In this document: in pieces, positions 34,801 to 46,769 of the stretch
Numbering within the stretch: the stretch's first letter is position 1
Layout of the letters: the number at the start of each line of letters is the position of its first letter
DNA from: Panax quinquefolius
Lineage: Eukaryota; Streptophyta; Magnoliopsida; Apiales; Araliaceae
Assembly (NCBI GenBank): GCA_020205615.1
Contig: CM035163.1
Location: 41,364,189 to 41,428,188, forward strand
Direction: 5' to 3'
Length of the DNA: 64,000 nt
Position numbers and translations under genes: made by a program
The notes under the pieces: model-generated
Told to the model about the DNA's origin: nothing
Database searches by the model: none
What the model saw: only the letters and a program-made list of their open reading frames with translations

Positions 34801-34830
34801 ATCCTCCCTCTGCTTCAGAAGGACTTCTAA

Positions 34831-34930
34831 NNNNNNNNNNNNNNNNNNNNNNNNNNNNNNNNNNNNNNNNNNNNNNNNNNNNNNNNNNNNNNNNNNNNNN
34901 NNNNNNNNNNNNNNNNNNNNNNNNNNNNNN
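34831..34930. other. Assembly gap of 100 N
   Basis: Exactly 100 N separate element D from unrelated sequence. A round number like this usually marks a scaffold gap of unknown size, so the true distance, and whether the two sides are really adjacent, is unknown. Confidence 0.95.
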
Positions 34931-35400
34931 TTGTTCGAGCTCAGAATTCATGACTATACTATTAATTATCTCGCTAACAAGGTTATCTGTAATTAGTTCA
35001 CCTTAATTTCTCAATTTTGATATGTTCTCTTTCAATTGCATATGAATTGTATATATACACACACATGTGTTCGTGATTCGGCCAGATTGTGTACATGCTT
35101 TCCTTTCTAGAGTTTTTCCCCGTTTTTAAGTTGTTATGTATCATGTCTTTGTAGCATATGGTAATGTTTGGTTAAAAATTATTATTTTGATTATGATAGT
35201 ATGAAAATTGGGTCCAAATTTTGTAGTGTGTAAGTACTTGATAATCGTACCCTTCTTTTTAAAATAATCAATTCGTAGTTAAATATTGTGAATTATTATT
35301 ATTGTACATGTGAAATATTGTTTTAGTTGTGATGGATTTAATTATTAATAAGAATATTCTTTCATCACTGAATTTGATTTGTTTCACACTAATACATTTT
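34931..35400. other. AT-rich stretch between gap and Helitron
   Basis: I see neither an LTR of element D nor a gene here. It may be upstream sequence of the Helitron. Confidence 0.4.
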
Positions 35401-35408
35401 TTCAATAG

Positions 35409-37206
35409 CGAATATGAATCATGAGGTCACCCTGCCCACAGGACCACCTTCTTATACTGTGTTTGGATACGTAAGTTCCTTTTTCAGACTTAATGAAAAT
35501 TGAACAATTAATATTCCTTTTTGAAATTTCTAACGCACCTATCTTTCAATTTGGGACAGGAAGATTATAATTTGCAATGCACGGTAAAATTATTTCCTTC
35601 TTTTATGGCAAACTTGCAATTTAATAGTTTTTTTTTTATACTTTCTATATTTAACCTTCTTTTTTCCTTTCTTTAATAGAGAGAGCATTATCGAAAAAAG
35701 AATATTGGTATTATCATTCGAGAAGAATCTGAATTGAAGATGATGCGTAAGGCAAGATAAGATTACTTTTTCTTTTCTTAAGCTCATACTTTATTTTCCA
35801 AGACAAAACATCTTATATTTGTACGCGTGTCGAAAATCAAAGAAAAACATCGAGCAAAGGAAAAAGGGAAGGAGTTTCAAAAAGAAAAAGGAAAAGAAAA
35901 AGAAAATCAACCCCCCAATTTGCATGTGGTAAGTATACAATATTCCAGACTTTTACGTTAGTAGTTACAAATATTTGTTACACAAAGTCATTTAAACAAA
36001 ATATTTGAACCTAATTTATTAACTACAATTTACTTTCTACTTATCATAGTCAAGTGTGGTGCTTTAGTACTTGAAGCAAAGATGCTTTAGTACTTTAAGC
36101 AAAGATGATAATTTATTAACGACACTATGCCTTTTTAGGTTTATAATTATATTTCTTTTTAGGGTTTCAATAATAATATTATTGACGAAAAGGCAATAAA
36201 CATATTGCATAAATATTGTGTGAAATACAAGACCAAGCAAACTGAATATATGCATCCTAATCCGAATAAATATAAAACATTATTTTCTGCTCAAAAAAAT
36301 ACTACGACTTCTTCTCTTTACACTTAGATATCTATTGTTATTTGTAGGGATCCAATAAACATATCCTTGACGAAGCTCCAATTCCTCGACGTAAAAGACG
36401 AGAAAGGGATGGTGGTGATGTCGTCAATACATATTGCTCGTCGGCGCGGTCGTGAAAGAGAGAAGCAAGCAAAAATAATACAATCTCAACAATATCCATG
36501 TCAACCAAGATTTTTCCCTGGTTTGATCCCCAGGTCATCCAACCGCGCAGCTTATGAACGGGATTGTATCGCGATCAAGAATCATTTTTATCAGCGATCA
36601 TCGTTGTTAAAACCTGCGCCATCAGATTCTAATCGAATTCCTCCAGTTCCGATTTTACCACCTCAAGGGTTATATTCAACTAACTCAAATTCAATGGGTG
36701 CTGAAATCCTCCTTCCACCAAATAATATAGAGCATGTACATGACTCCCGTACCATTATATCATCTTCCATGCCTACATCTACAACTTTTGGGTTAGTTCA
36801 ATGCAAATTATTTCTAACTATATACCATAAGGAGTGTTACGATATATGTGAACTATTTGAAACAAGTTCATTTATTTTTTAGGTTATTACCAATTATTCA
36901 GTCAACCCTTGATGAAGCTTGCGTACAAGATGAGGCATTGCCTACAACTATAGCCCCTCTGCCGCATCCTATTTTAGGAAGACACTACCTCAATAAAATG
37001 AATATACAGTGTCCTCACTGCTCAGCATTGCATTGGAAAGCCGAAAAGTTAACAAATTCATCTGTTGACCGCCCTTTCTTCGGAACATGTTGTTTGCAAG
37101 GAAAGATTCAACTTCCCCAACTATTAACGCCTCCTCCGGAAATTCAATCATTATATGATGGCAATGATGATCACCAAAGTCCTTTCGGGTTATACCCGAT
37201 CGCATA
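35409..37206 (+). pseudogene. Helitron RepHel N-terminal exons
   Basis: Short exon-like segments separated by AT-rich introns start at an ATG near 35412 (MNHEVTLPTGPPSYTVFGY, followed by GTAAGT). A larger open part at 36367-36810 encodes REREKQAKIIQSQQYPCQ and a Pro-rich tail. The next exon (36880-37206) has MNIQCPHCSALHWKAEKL and then FFGTCCLQGKIQLPQL, the conserved CPHC/CC zinc-finger block of plant Helitron proteins. Exon borders are approximate. Confidence 0.65.
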
Positions 37207-39130
37207 ATGCGGCCTAATGCTTTTACGAGCTTAGGTGTATGTATGGATGATAGAGTGGTTCTGGTAGGGTCCCAACGCATTTACAATCCATGGGAATTGC
37301 GACATCGGACAGAGTTACTACAACCTCCACCCGGCCAAGATCCAAAGATACGACAACAGACATTCACGATGCCGCAATTGCTTTTAGAATATCGTTCTCA
37401 AGAAACCCGAAGTCATGCGAGAGGATGTCCTACTTAACAATCCAGATAGTCTTTTGAGATACTGACTCATTTTCGGGTAAGTTTAGACATGCAACCGCAA
37501 TTTTAAGCGGGGAAGATTTGAACAATCGTGACATCCCAAAGATACCTTCATTATAGTCAAAGAAAAGACCGTCGAACTCATAATTTACCCACGCCGAGGA
37601 GGTTCTTGTCATATATTACCCGGAGAGTCTTTGTCAATTCTCTGATGAGGGATATTATTGCACCTGCTAAGAGGGAGTGACCAAATTGATGCAGAGATAA
37701 ATGAATGCCATCCAGCTTATTTACCACTACATTACGTATTGTTGTTTCCGTATGGTGAGCTTGGATGGGAACCAGATTTTAAGCAGTGGGATGTCAATCA
37801 AGGTAAAGCTTCATCAAAAAGACTTACGCAATTGCAATATTATGGTTATCGTTTGTTTGAAAGACCTACTGAGTATTCAACTATCTTGAGGGGTGGAAGA
37901 TTATTTCAAGAGTTTGTTGTAGATGCATGGGCGGCAACAGAGCAGAATCGATTAACATATTATAGGCTCAACCAACAAAAATTACGATCTGATCTATACC
38001 AAGATCCGGGTCGAGGTAGTTCCCGGATGGGTTAGAGGCTAATCAAGTTGGTAAACGAGTAGTTTTGCCTTCTTCTTTTCTTGGGAGTCCAAGGCAAATG
38101 TTTGAAATCTTCCAAGATTCTATGGCCATAACTCTCGGATAACCAACACCTCGATATTTTCTTAACTATGACCGCAAATCCGAATTGGCCCGAGATAAAG
38201 ATGCAATCGTTACCACATCAAACATCAATCGACCGCCTGCACTTGGTGGCCCGCCAGATTTGAATTGAGCGACGAGCTTTGATGATGGAAATTGATAAGA
38301 AGAAAGTATTTGGTGCAAAGGTGGCACATGTTTTCACGATTGAATTCCAAAAGCGTGGGTTCTTACATACGCATTTGCTAATATTTCTTCAAGGATCCGA
38401 TAAAATACGAACACGTGAACAGTAAATCGAAATTTGTTTGTGCCGAATTCCCGATCCAATTTCCGATCCACTTATATATGAAATGATTAAATCTTGTATG
38501 GTACATGGACCATGTGGTGTTCAAATCTTAAATCACCATGTATGGAAGATGGTAAATGCACTAAGAGATATCCTAAATATTGGGCGTAAGAAACTATAAT
38601 GGGCGAAGATGGGTATCCGATATATCAAAGGCGATGACTATCGAAAAACATTGTCTAAAGGTCCGGACATGAAGTTGATAATAGAGATGTTGTACCATAT
38701 AATCCATACCTCTCTAGATTGTTTAGTTGCCATATAAATGTGGAAGTTTGTGCAGGAGTAAGGTGCGTAAAGTATATCAATAAGTACATCTACAAGGGTT
38801 ACGATCGCACAACTTTGGTATTGGGGGCCGTAGATGAGATTAAGCAGTATATTGACTCAAGGTATATTGGGCCTACAGAGGCGGCATTTGCGGATATTTG
38901 GATATCCTATGCATCAAGAGTTCCCTCCGCTTATATGTCCCGGTAGTTCACCTGAGAGGGAAAACATCACGCCTCGCTATAACCCTTCCGAACCAATAGT
39001 CGCAATATCAATGAGAGCGCGAGGATCGCAGACAACTCTAATGGATTTTTCATCTTGTCGCTTACTAATGATTTAGCTCGAACTCTCACATACCAACAAT
39101 TTCCAAAGCATTTCGCTTTGGCATAAGAAA
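37207..39130 (+). pseudogene. Helitron Rep (HUH endonuclease) domain
   Basis: AFTSLGVCMDDRVV and IYNPWELRHRTELLQ begin the Helitron-like N domain, which continues with HPAYLPLHYVLLFPYGELGW and YYGYRLFERPTEYSTILRGG. The HUH motif is QKRGFLHTHLLIFLQG, with both His codons intact at 38366-38374. The two-Tyr motif region is VKYINKYIYKGYDRTTLV (about 38770-38830). Stops and frameshifts separate the blocks. This domain nicks and joins DNA strands during rolling-circle transposition. Confidence 0.8.
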
Positions 39131-41180
39131 GAACAACTACTCGACGGAGAGACAAAGGGGTTTTCTGCAATCGGAAGAATGTATTTTGCCACCCAAATGA
39201 AGGTGAAAGGTTTTATCTGCGTCTTACTCGTTGGCCAGAGGGACCTCAATCTTTTCAATGTTTAAGAACAATTTGATAATGTTGTACACCCCACATATAA
39301 GGTCGCATGTATTGCAAAAGGCCTTTTGAAGACGATGAAGAGTGGATTCAATGTCTCGTAGAAGCATCAATAATGAGAACAAAGCCTCAATTAAGAAGGT
39401 TATTTTCTATTATCTTGACACAATGCTCTCCTTTAAATCCGTAAGCGTTGTGGAACCAATTTTCTATGCATATTTGTGATGATTTATCACACAAAATAAG
39501 TACATGTTATGGCATTGATGTTCCTACTAATGCTCAAATTTGTGATTATGGTTTATACCTTATTAATCTTTTTGCTTCAAGAGTCGGGGAAGAGCTTATC
39601 GATTACCCACCAATGCCAATCGCCATATGATAATTGGAGAATTATCGTTGTAATCGACTTATTTGGGAACATAGCGATAACTTGAAGTTGATCAAATAAA
39701 TGTCCAAAGAAAACATCGATCTCATCGAATGAAGGTCGCCAGATGGGTTTATAATGCAATCATTTCATCCGCTTATGAAAATAGAGGAACAACATTCTTT
39801 CCGAAGTGGGAAGTGCGGAAATGGAAAGACTTTTCTCTATAATACAATTGCCAAAAATGTCGTTCCTTTATGCTATATAGTAATTACAAAGAAGATCCTC
39901 CTGAATTGCTTCCGGTTGTTATACATGGGGACGACGCACATTCAACATTCTCGCATTCCACTTAACGTATTAGAAAATTCGGTTTGTGGATTCACGAAGC
40001 AATCATCACACTCGTAATTATTTCAAAGGCTAGACTAATTATATGGGATGAGGTTCCATGCGCAAAGATCGCCATTGTGTTGAAGCAGCTTAATCGTACC
40101 TTATGAGACATTCGTGATAACTCCCAACCATTTGGAGGTGTTAATTGTTGTTCTTGGGGGAGATTTTAAGCGATTCTTCCTCGTTATACCTAGAGGTCTT
40201 CGTGAGCATATAGTGGCAAAGATCATCACTACGACGTTCTTTGCTTTTGGAAAGATATACATGTCTTGACATTACAAGTTAATATGCGCAGCATCGACTG
40301 ATGACAATCGTTATTATTTGATTTCTCGGCTTTTCTTAATGAGGTTTGAGTATTTGTATCTTTATTCATATCGACATCTATATATCGTCAAGAATATTTG
40401 ATAATTTACTAATACTTCATTATTGTGTAGATTAGGTCTAACCCTCAAGAATCTATACAACTTCCAGATTCAATAAAATAACTCAAAGTGTAGATAATCT
40501 TATCTCGATCATCTACCCGAGCTAGAAGTGCCAAGTAAGGTCACTCCCGAATTCTTAAAAGAGCGCACAATTCTATCTCGCTAGAAATGATGATGTCAAT
40601 GATATCAACCTAGTCAACAAGTTAAGGCGGTTTTCCCGGAGAAATACATACATACTTTCTTCACCGACAAAATGGTTGAAGATGATGATGTGGATCGGAC
40701 TATTATGCATCGGCATTCGAATGAATATTTGAACACACTCAATCCTCTCGGACCGCCACCGCTCAAATTAGATTTAAAAGAGGGTTGTCCAAAGAATGCT
40801 TCTAAGGAACATTGCAACCTAAAGATGGCCTTTGTAATGGTACTTAGACTTATCATAGTCAAGTGTGGTGCTTTAGTATTTGAAGCAAAGATTTTAATCG
40901 GTGATAAGCATGGCGACTTGGTGTTTATTCCAAGAATTTCTTTGACTCCTTCTTCGTTTGAGTTAAGTATTAAAATGACAAGAAGACAATTCCCAGTGAG
41001 GTTAGCGTATGCAATGACAATGAATAAAGCAGGTACACCATTCGATTTTGTTGGGGTAGATTTACGTGCGCCAAAGATTTAGTCACGGTCCAACTATATG
41101 TAGCTCACAAGATGCACAAGTTCTTCCCGCTTATGCATACTTCTTCGTGAATTAACTGACAAGTCCACAACAAATATCGT
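39131..41180 (+). pseudogene. Helitron Pif1-like helicase remnant
   Basis: Readable helicase pieces are CDDLSHKISTCYGIDVPTNA, a degraded Walker A (GKCGNGKTFLYNTIAK, where GSGGTGKTFLY is usual, at about 39805-39855), RLIIWDEVPC (Walker B), a GGDFKR block and the C-terminal motifs VDRTIMHRHSNEYLNTLNPL and RRQFPVRLAYAMTMNKAGTP. A short internal duplication (TCATAGTCAAGTGTGGTGCT) links 36046 and 40853. The helicase is heavily frameshifted and not functional. Confidence 0.75.
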
Positions 41181-41199
41181 CTATCCTGAAGTTTTGTTA

Positions 41200-41831
41200 T
41201 AATTTTATATGTTTGAGGTATCATTTCTTATCTTCATGCATTATTGATCTTCTTATGATAAAAGTCTTGATATGTTTTGAATCGACCGATAAAAGTTTTG
41301 AATTAATTGACAAGTCCAAAACAAATATTGTCTTTATATGTGTTAATTGTTGAATCGGGAATATTTGCTAATTATTATAAATGAGACCGATGCTTGAATA
41401 AGTTGTGGCATCGGTGTAAGTTGTGGCATATGCTAGCAAGACTCCTGATGGGTATATGTGAGTCCTACAGTCATGTGAAATGGAACTTTCTAGGACTAAC
41501 AAGTTTCCCTATAGAAATAGCAAGCCCCATAAATTATTGTAGGGTGTAATACAATATTTTTAGTTGATCAAGCCGAAGCTTAAAAAACATGAAGTACAAG
41601 TACTCAAATTACAATACCGTATATTACACATACAACCTCATGTTTTTTAATCCACGTGATACATTTGTCAACTTATTTTACAGATGATGCCTTCGTAAAA
41701 GTTACTCATTTTCTAATTTGTAGAAAATTGTTTTACATTTCCTTGCTCTTTTCTGTGTAAACAAATCGATAATGTTATGAGAGTATGATGCCTCCAATTT
41801 GAATAACAATTCTCGCTTTGCCAACTTGAAT
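41200..41831. other. Sequence downstream of Helitron helicase
   Basis: AT-rich; a short phrase (AATTGACAAGTCCA) recurs near 41152 and 41304. I see no gene. It may be Helitron 3' sequence, but no CTRR end with a hairpin was found. Confidence 0.4.
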
Positions 41832-44131
41832 ACATGATTTAGTAATGTATGAACATCAGATAACATATCTTATAGAAAACCATTCAGATAACATACGGGT
41901 ATATATATATGTGTGTGTATGTGTGAAGAACAAATTTGAGAAGCTTGATCATCGCAGTTAACATAATAAGTTTGTTCATGTTGCTTTGAGCTATAATATG
42001 CTTATTATATATAACTTATGTTTTAGTTTTACTTGCATACTTAATCGATCAATTTGTACATATATCCTTTTCATTACATTTTTTTATCAATTTCCAAGTA
42101 GATGATTTAATTTTTGTTGATATAACTAAACGATTCATTTCAATTTTTGCAGTCTTGGGATGATATTGCTATTGAATGGAAACGTGTTCATTCAATGTCG
42201 TCGAGGTGGAGAAAAGTTAACAGGGTTATGTGTATTTTATAATTTTTAAATCGTATTCAAGTAATCACGTGTCAATTGTTTCGTTCTTGCGATACTACTA
42301 ACATTTTGCTTTCTCTTATAAATAACAGATTTTTGTTACAAATAATATTTGTTGGCCGTGGACGTTGCCGATGGATAGCCTTTCTTTTCAAAGGTTTATG
42401 TACCGAAGACATGGTAGAACTTGAAAGATCTATAAGGTAAATGTTATTATATGTATTTTCGGGTATATATTGAAGTATACTTGGTGTAAGCTGTAAAAAA
42501 TATATTTGGTGTAAGATGTAAAGTAAAGGGTGGTGCTCAACATGTTGTTTCTCTATTTTCTGCATGTATGTCATTTTGTTCTCCGTCTTTTGTAAAGTTG
42601 GGTAATTATACATGATTATGATGATTTTGAGTATGGAATGATGTTTTTTTTGTGGTTTGGATATGTATGGATGATTGTAAGTTTTTTAAACAGGTTTAGA
42701 TTTTTCTGGATATCTATTTTTAAAGGAAACTCTGCCGAAATTTCTTGAAATTAATAGCTACTATCTTGATATTTTGGTGGTTGCATGTGTTGATTATTGA
42801 ATATGTATAGATTTACGCATGGTATGAATTTATTTTGGGTATGAAATGATGGTTTTTTTTTGTGGTTTAGATATGTATGGATGAATGTAAGTTTTATAGA
42901 CAGGTTTAGATTTGTCTGGATATCTATTTTTAAACGAAACTCTGCCAAAAATTTTTAAAATCAGTAGCGACTAGCTTGCCCAAACATGATTTAGTAATGT
43001 ATGAACATCAGATAACATATCTTATAGAAAACCATTCAGATAACATACGGGTATATATATATATGTGTGTGTGTGTATGTGTGAAGAACAAATTTGAGAA
43101 GCTTGATCATCGCAGTTAACATAATAAGTTTGTCTATGTTGGTTGAGCTATAATATGCTTATTATATATAACTTATGTTTTAGTTTTACTTGCACATGAA
43201 TCGATCAATTTGTACATATATCCTTTTCATTACATTTTTTTATCATTTTCCAATTAGATGATTTAATTTGTTGATATAACTAAACGATTCATTTCAATTT
43301 TTGCAGTCTTGGGATGATATTGCTATTGAATGGAAACGTGTTCATTCAACAAGTCGAGGGTGGAGAAAAGTTAACAGGGTTATGTGTATTTTATAATTCT
43401 TAAATCGTATTCAAGTAATCACGTGTCAATTGTTTCGTTCTTGCGATACTACTAACATTTTGCTTTCTCTTATAGATAACAGATTTTTGTTACAAATAAT
43501 ATTTGTTGGCCATGGACGTTGCCGATGGATAACCTTTCTCTTCAAAGGTTTATGTATCAAGACATGGTAGAGCTTAGATGATCTACAAGGTAAATGTTAT
43601 TATATGTATTTTCGGTATATATTGAAGTATACTTGGTGTAAGTCGTAAAAATATATTTGGTGTAAGATGTAAAGTAAAGGGTGGTGCTCAACATGTTGTT
43701 TCTCTATTTTCTGCATGTATGTCATTTTGTTCTCCGTCTTTTGTAAAGTTGGGTAATTATACATGGTTATGATGATTTTGAGTATGGAATGATGTTTTTT
43801 TTGTGGTTTGGATATGTATGGATGATTGTAAGTTTTTAAACAGTTTTAGATTTTTCCGGATATCTATTTTAAAGGAAACTCTGCTAGAAATTTCTTGAAA
43901 TTAATAGCTACTATCTTGATATTTTGGTGGTCGCATGTGTTGATTATTGAATATGTATAGATTTCGCATGGTATTTATTTATTATGGGTATGAAATGATG
44001 GTTTTTTTTTGTGGTTTAGATATGTATGGATGAATGTAAGTTTTATAGATGGTTTAGATTTGTCCGATATCTATTTTTAAACTAAACTCTCGCCAAAATT
44101 TTTAAAATCATTAATGACTAGCTTGCCCAAA
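41832..44131 (+). repeat. 1.15-kb tandem duplication with exon-like segments
   Basis: Copy 1 (41832-42983) and copy 2 (42984-44131) start with ACATGATTTAGTAATGTATG and end with ACTAGCTTGCCCAAA. They differ by scattered substitutions and small indels, roughly 95 per cent alike by eye. Each holds two exon-like segments with canonical borders: one after TTTTTGCAG encoding SWDDIAIEWKRVHS and RWRKVNR, the other after TTATAAATAACAG encoding IFVTNNICWPWTLPMD and LSFQRFMY, the latter followed by GTAAATG. The two exon-like segments join in frame in copy 1 until a stop. I do not recognise the protein. Confidence 0.8.
42153..42437 (+). pseudogene. Unrecognised two-exon gene fragment (copy 1)
   Basis: The first segment (about 42153-42225) follows a TTTTTGCAG acceptor and ends before GTTATG. 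The second (about 42329-42436) follows AACAG and ends before GTAAATG. Joined they read SWDDIAIEWKRVHS, RWRKVNR, IFVTNNICWPWTLPMD, LSFQRFMYRRHG and then stop. The equivalent in copy 2 lies at about 43305-43590. It could be a host gene piece carried by the Helitron, or part of another TE; I assign no function. Confidence 0.4.
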
Positions 44132-44834
44132 TTTTGATATGGCAAATTGATTTTTTTGGCTATATGTTTGACTAAATTTACCTTTTTTTGCGGTTGGGTC
44201 AATTACTTTTGAAGTTCTTATTTTATTTTAATTTTTTTTAATCAGGCAAAGGAGCTCTAAACCAATTTGGTTCAAATGAACCTTTTAAGCAAGTGGGTAT
44301 CATTATGCTATTTCATTATGCTATTTCAAAACTACAATGCTTTTACCTATTAATGGACATATTTGTATGATGTATTGTGCTTAAAATAGTTTTACTAATT
44401 AATCCATGTTCCATCTAAATGAAGGGAAACAACAACATATAGGTGAAGAGAAGTGCTTTTAAATGTGCTTGAAGAAAATATGAAGGTCATTGGTATTGGG
44501 ATTGTTTCGAATTTAATAAATGTAGTTAACTGGCCTAGGTCAAATTTATTATCGAGTGAATGTGGATGTTGGCTTTAGTTGTTTCCTTAACAAATTCATT
44601 TTTTTCTTGCTACCTTGATTTGTAAATAATGAGTATGTAGATAAAATTTGTGATAAAATTCTTGACTTCTATATTTTTTTTGGGTGAGATTTCTATCTTG
44701 ATTAGAAATTTTCTTATTTACAACAAAATTTTATCAAATATATACTCTTTAAACATTGTAACTCACATTTTTATTTAGATTTATCTTTAAGTATTAAATA
44801 ATTACACGAGTATTAGTAGTCTTTAGGAGGCCAA
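44132..44834. other. Downstream of the duplication, possible last exon
   Basis: A TTTTTTTAATCAG acceptor-like site at about 44244 is followed by a short exon-like stretch to about 44292, and the rest resembles an AT-rich 3' region. No gene can be called with confidence. Confidence 0.35.
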
Positions 44835-44990
44835 GTTAACTAGTTTATAAATATTTTAAATCGCGATGTGACATACTCCACCTCAGCATATTGATCAACA
44901 AATTGCTTCAATGTAGTTTTCGGCCCCACACAATATGCTGAGGTGGAGTATGTCACATCAACAGTTTGTAAAATGTTTGTAGAATAGTTT
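44835..44990. repeat. Foldback element with perfect 28-bp stem
   Basis: The arms 44865-44892 and 44932-44959 are perfect reverse complements (core GACATACTCCACCTCAGC) around a 39-base loop. Outside them the pairing continues imperfectly (AACTAGTTTATAAATATTTT against its diverged complement), giving a fold of about 155 bp. This fits a small MITE or a young microRNA-like hairpin; the sequence alone cannot decide. Confidence 0.8.
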
Positions 44991-45083
44991 GTGTCTTTAG
45001 CATTATTCTAAACGAAATATTACGATATCAATTTGTTTCCAAAAAAAAAATTAACGATCAATTAGTAGATATATATTTAATAA

Positions 45084-45306
45084 CGATCCGGATCTTAAGC
45101 TCACCCATTATCTGGCTACTTACTCACTCACCACCCCCTTAGCTACGGACCGGGCGACGATTCGGTCTGTCGCTATATGTAGAACTGTCGTCTTAGCTTT
45201 TAGCGACGGACCGAACATATAGCGACAGACTGAATCGTTGTCCGATCCGTCGCTAAAGGAGGTGAGCAAGGTGAGTTAGATAAGGGTGAGCTTAAGATCT
45301 GGACCG
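45084..45306. mobile_element. MITE with inverted-repeat ends and 10-bp target duplication
   Basis: The ends CGATCCGGATCTTAAGCTCA and the complement of TGAGCTTAAGATCTGGACCG pair with few mismatches. The inside contains GTCGCTATATG and TAGCGACGGACCGA units in both orientations. The flanks are TATTTAATAA (45074-45083) and TATTTAGTAA (45307-45316), a 10-bp duplication with one mismatch, which points to a Mutator-type origin. Confidence 0.75.
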
Positions 45307-46205
45307 TATTTAGTAATACCAGGAAACCATAGCCTCCATAACTTTCAATTTAGATATGGGAAGGATCTCTTTTTCTTTTATGGAGACCCTCCTCTAGATC
45401 TTTTTGTTATCATTAATCTACCATATTTTTATTTTTATTTTTTCATAATTTGTGGTTAGATCTCTCGTTATTTCTCCACTCTTGTAGGAGCTATTTTTCT
45501 CCTTTAGTGAGCTTGGATTCTCTCAATGCAGAGAATTGTTTCCGGTTAGGTGATGGATGGTTGCAGATAAATTAATTGGACGCGGGATGCGCCATGTCTC
45601 CGACAGTTATTTTCATATTATTTTATTTTTTATTTTATAAAAATTTATAATTCGAAGTTTATATTTAAATAGAATAAGTACCCCCTCAACTCTATTATAC
45701 CCATAATTTTATGAAATGAATTAATAGCAAATATGTAGAGAGATTGAATTATTGGTCCTAACATTATCACGTTGAGAGTTATTAATGGAGAGATCTTGTC
45801 TGAAAGTGAGGACTAAATCAAAATCAGGACATTTATTTTCAGTCGGCAAGTCGGGTCTCTTTCTATTTCAATTTCCACACGCCCCCAATCAGATGCTATG
45901 TTCTTTTGGTGGGCGTCAAAAAAATCAGAAATCGTATCCAACTCATCATATATTCATATTAAAGGAATTAATGATATATTTTTAATCAATTATGTGGATA
46001 AATATGAGTGATAATTTTTTAAAATACATATATCATATTATATGAATTACTCTTATAATTTTTTTAAAATACATTATCTGGTTTTATGTATTAATATTTT
46101 TCTCAATTGTAATTTGACAAAAAAAAAAAAATTGTAATATATAACAGGATTCTTCATATTTTAAATCCTCACAAGTCCCATCATCCTTTTTAAAATTTTA
46201 TATAT
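45307..46205. other. AT-rich intergenic stretch
   Basis: I see no gene. The ORF at 45785-45985 has no recognisable motif and no intron context. Confidence 0.5.
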
Positions 46206-46213
46206 ATATATAT

Positions 46214-46503
46214 ATCAGTCCGTTTTTGGTGCATATCCATTTATTTTACATACCCTGTTAATCACCTTTAGCGATGGATCTAACGAGCAGATCGACGACA
46301 CATTTGATCCGCCGCTATTTGATAAAATCAGCTTTATAGAAACGGATAAGTTTATATGTTATGGCGACGATTCGACGATGTCATTAAAAGTTAAAACGAC
46401 GGTTTCTTCGATATACTGCTGACAGATCAATTGTCGTTCCGTCCGTCATTAAAGATGATGAGCAAGGTATGTTAAATAAAGGAGTATGCATTTGATCCTC
46501 TTT
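46214..46503. mobile_element. MITE related to the 45084-45306 element
   Basis: It starts near CAGTCCGTTTTTGGTGCATA and ends near GGAGTATGCATTTGATCCTC, inverted versions of each other in part, with GCGACGATTCGACG and CGTCCGTCATTAAAG units inside. It is flanked by TA-dinucleotide runs, so the target duplication cannot be read. Confidence 0.55.
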
Positions 46504-46540
<37 letters not shown>

Positions 46541-46541
<1 letters not shown>

Positions 46542-46769
46542 TCAGTCATCTCTTTATCTTTCTCACGTCTCACCCTCCTTTAGCGATGACGACCAGATGA
46601 CGGATTTTGGTTATAATACAATGTCGTCTATACTTTTAGCGACGAACAACATATATAGCGTCGCTAAAAAGTATAGACGACATTGTATGATCAAACGTCA
46701 TGGTCCCGGTCGCTAAAAAAGGTGAGCACGCGGTGAGTAAAATAAGGGTATGCACTTGATTCGACCAGT
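46541..46769. mobile_element. Second related MITE
   Basis: Bounded by GATCAGTCATCTC and TATGCACTTGATTCGACC. The inside shows TTTAGCGATGACGACC and TAGCGTCGCTAAAAAG palindromic units, and its right half (GTCGCTAAAAAAGGTGAGCA, then GGTGAGTAA) resembles the right half of the first MITE. Confidence 0.6.

Larger units (their letters stand above)
24560..34830 (-). mobile_element. Element D: Tat-lineage Ty3/gypsy retrotransposon, 5' end lost in gap
   Basis: Minus-strand order is gag (about 34800-33344), protease, RT, RNase H, second RNase H, integrase (ending 29273), 149-bp tandem repeats, an antisense accessory ORF on the plus strand, polypurine tract and 3' LTR. The second RNase H and an antisense ORF with a 'gypsy-type transposon' domain are hallmarks of the Tat branch (Tat/Retand/Ogre/Grande relatives). 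The 5' LTR, primer-binding site and the start of gag are not visible because the sequence enters a run of 100 N. Confidence 0.85.
35409..41200 (+). mobile_element. Decayed autonomous-type Helitron (coding core)
   Basis: The plus strand encodes, in order and heavily mutated, a Helitron N-terminal region with a CxxC zinc finger, a Helitron-like N domain, a Rep domain with HUH and two-Tyr motifs, and a Pif1-like helicase. This is the standard RepHel order. I could not find convincing TC and CTRR termini, so only the coding core is delimited. Confidence 0.8.

Noticed and set aside
34673..35006. Plus-strand ORFs running across the N gap
   Set aside because: They include about 34 unknown residues from N and lie antisense to the gag of element D, so they are artefacts.
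44835..44860. Helitron 3' end at CTAG near 44843
   Set aside because: There is no GC-rich hairpin just before it, and the stretch pairs with 44960-44990 as part of the foldback.
45785..45985. Possible small gene
   Set aside because: It has no recognisable motif, no splice context and no neighbouring gene signals.
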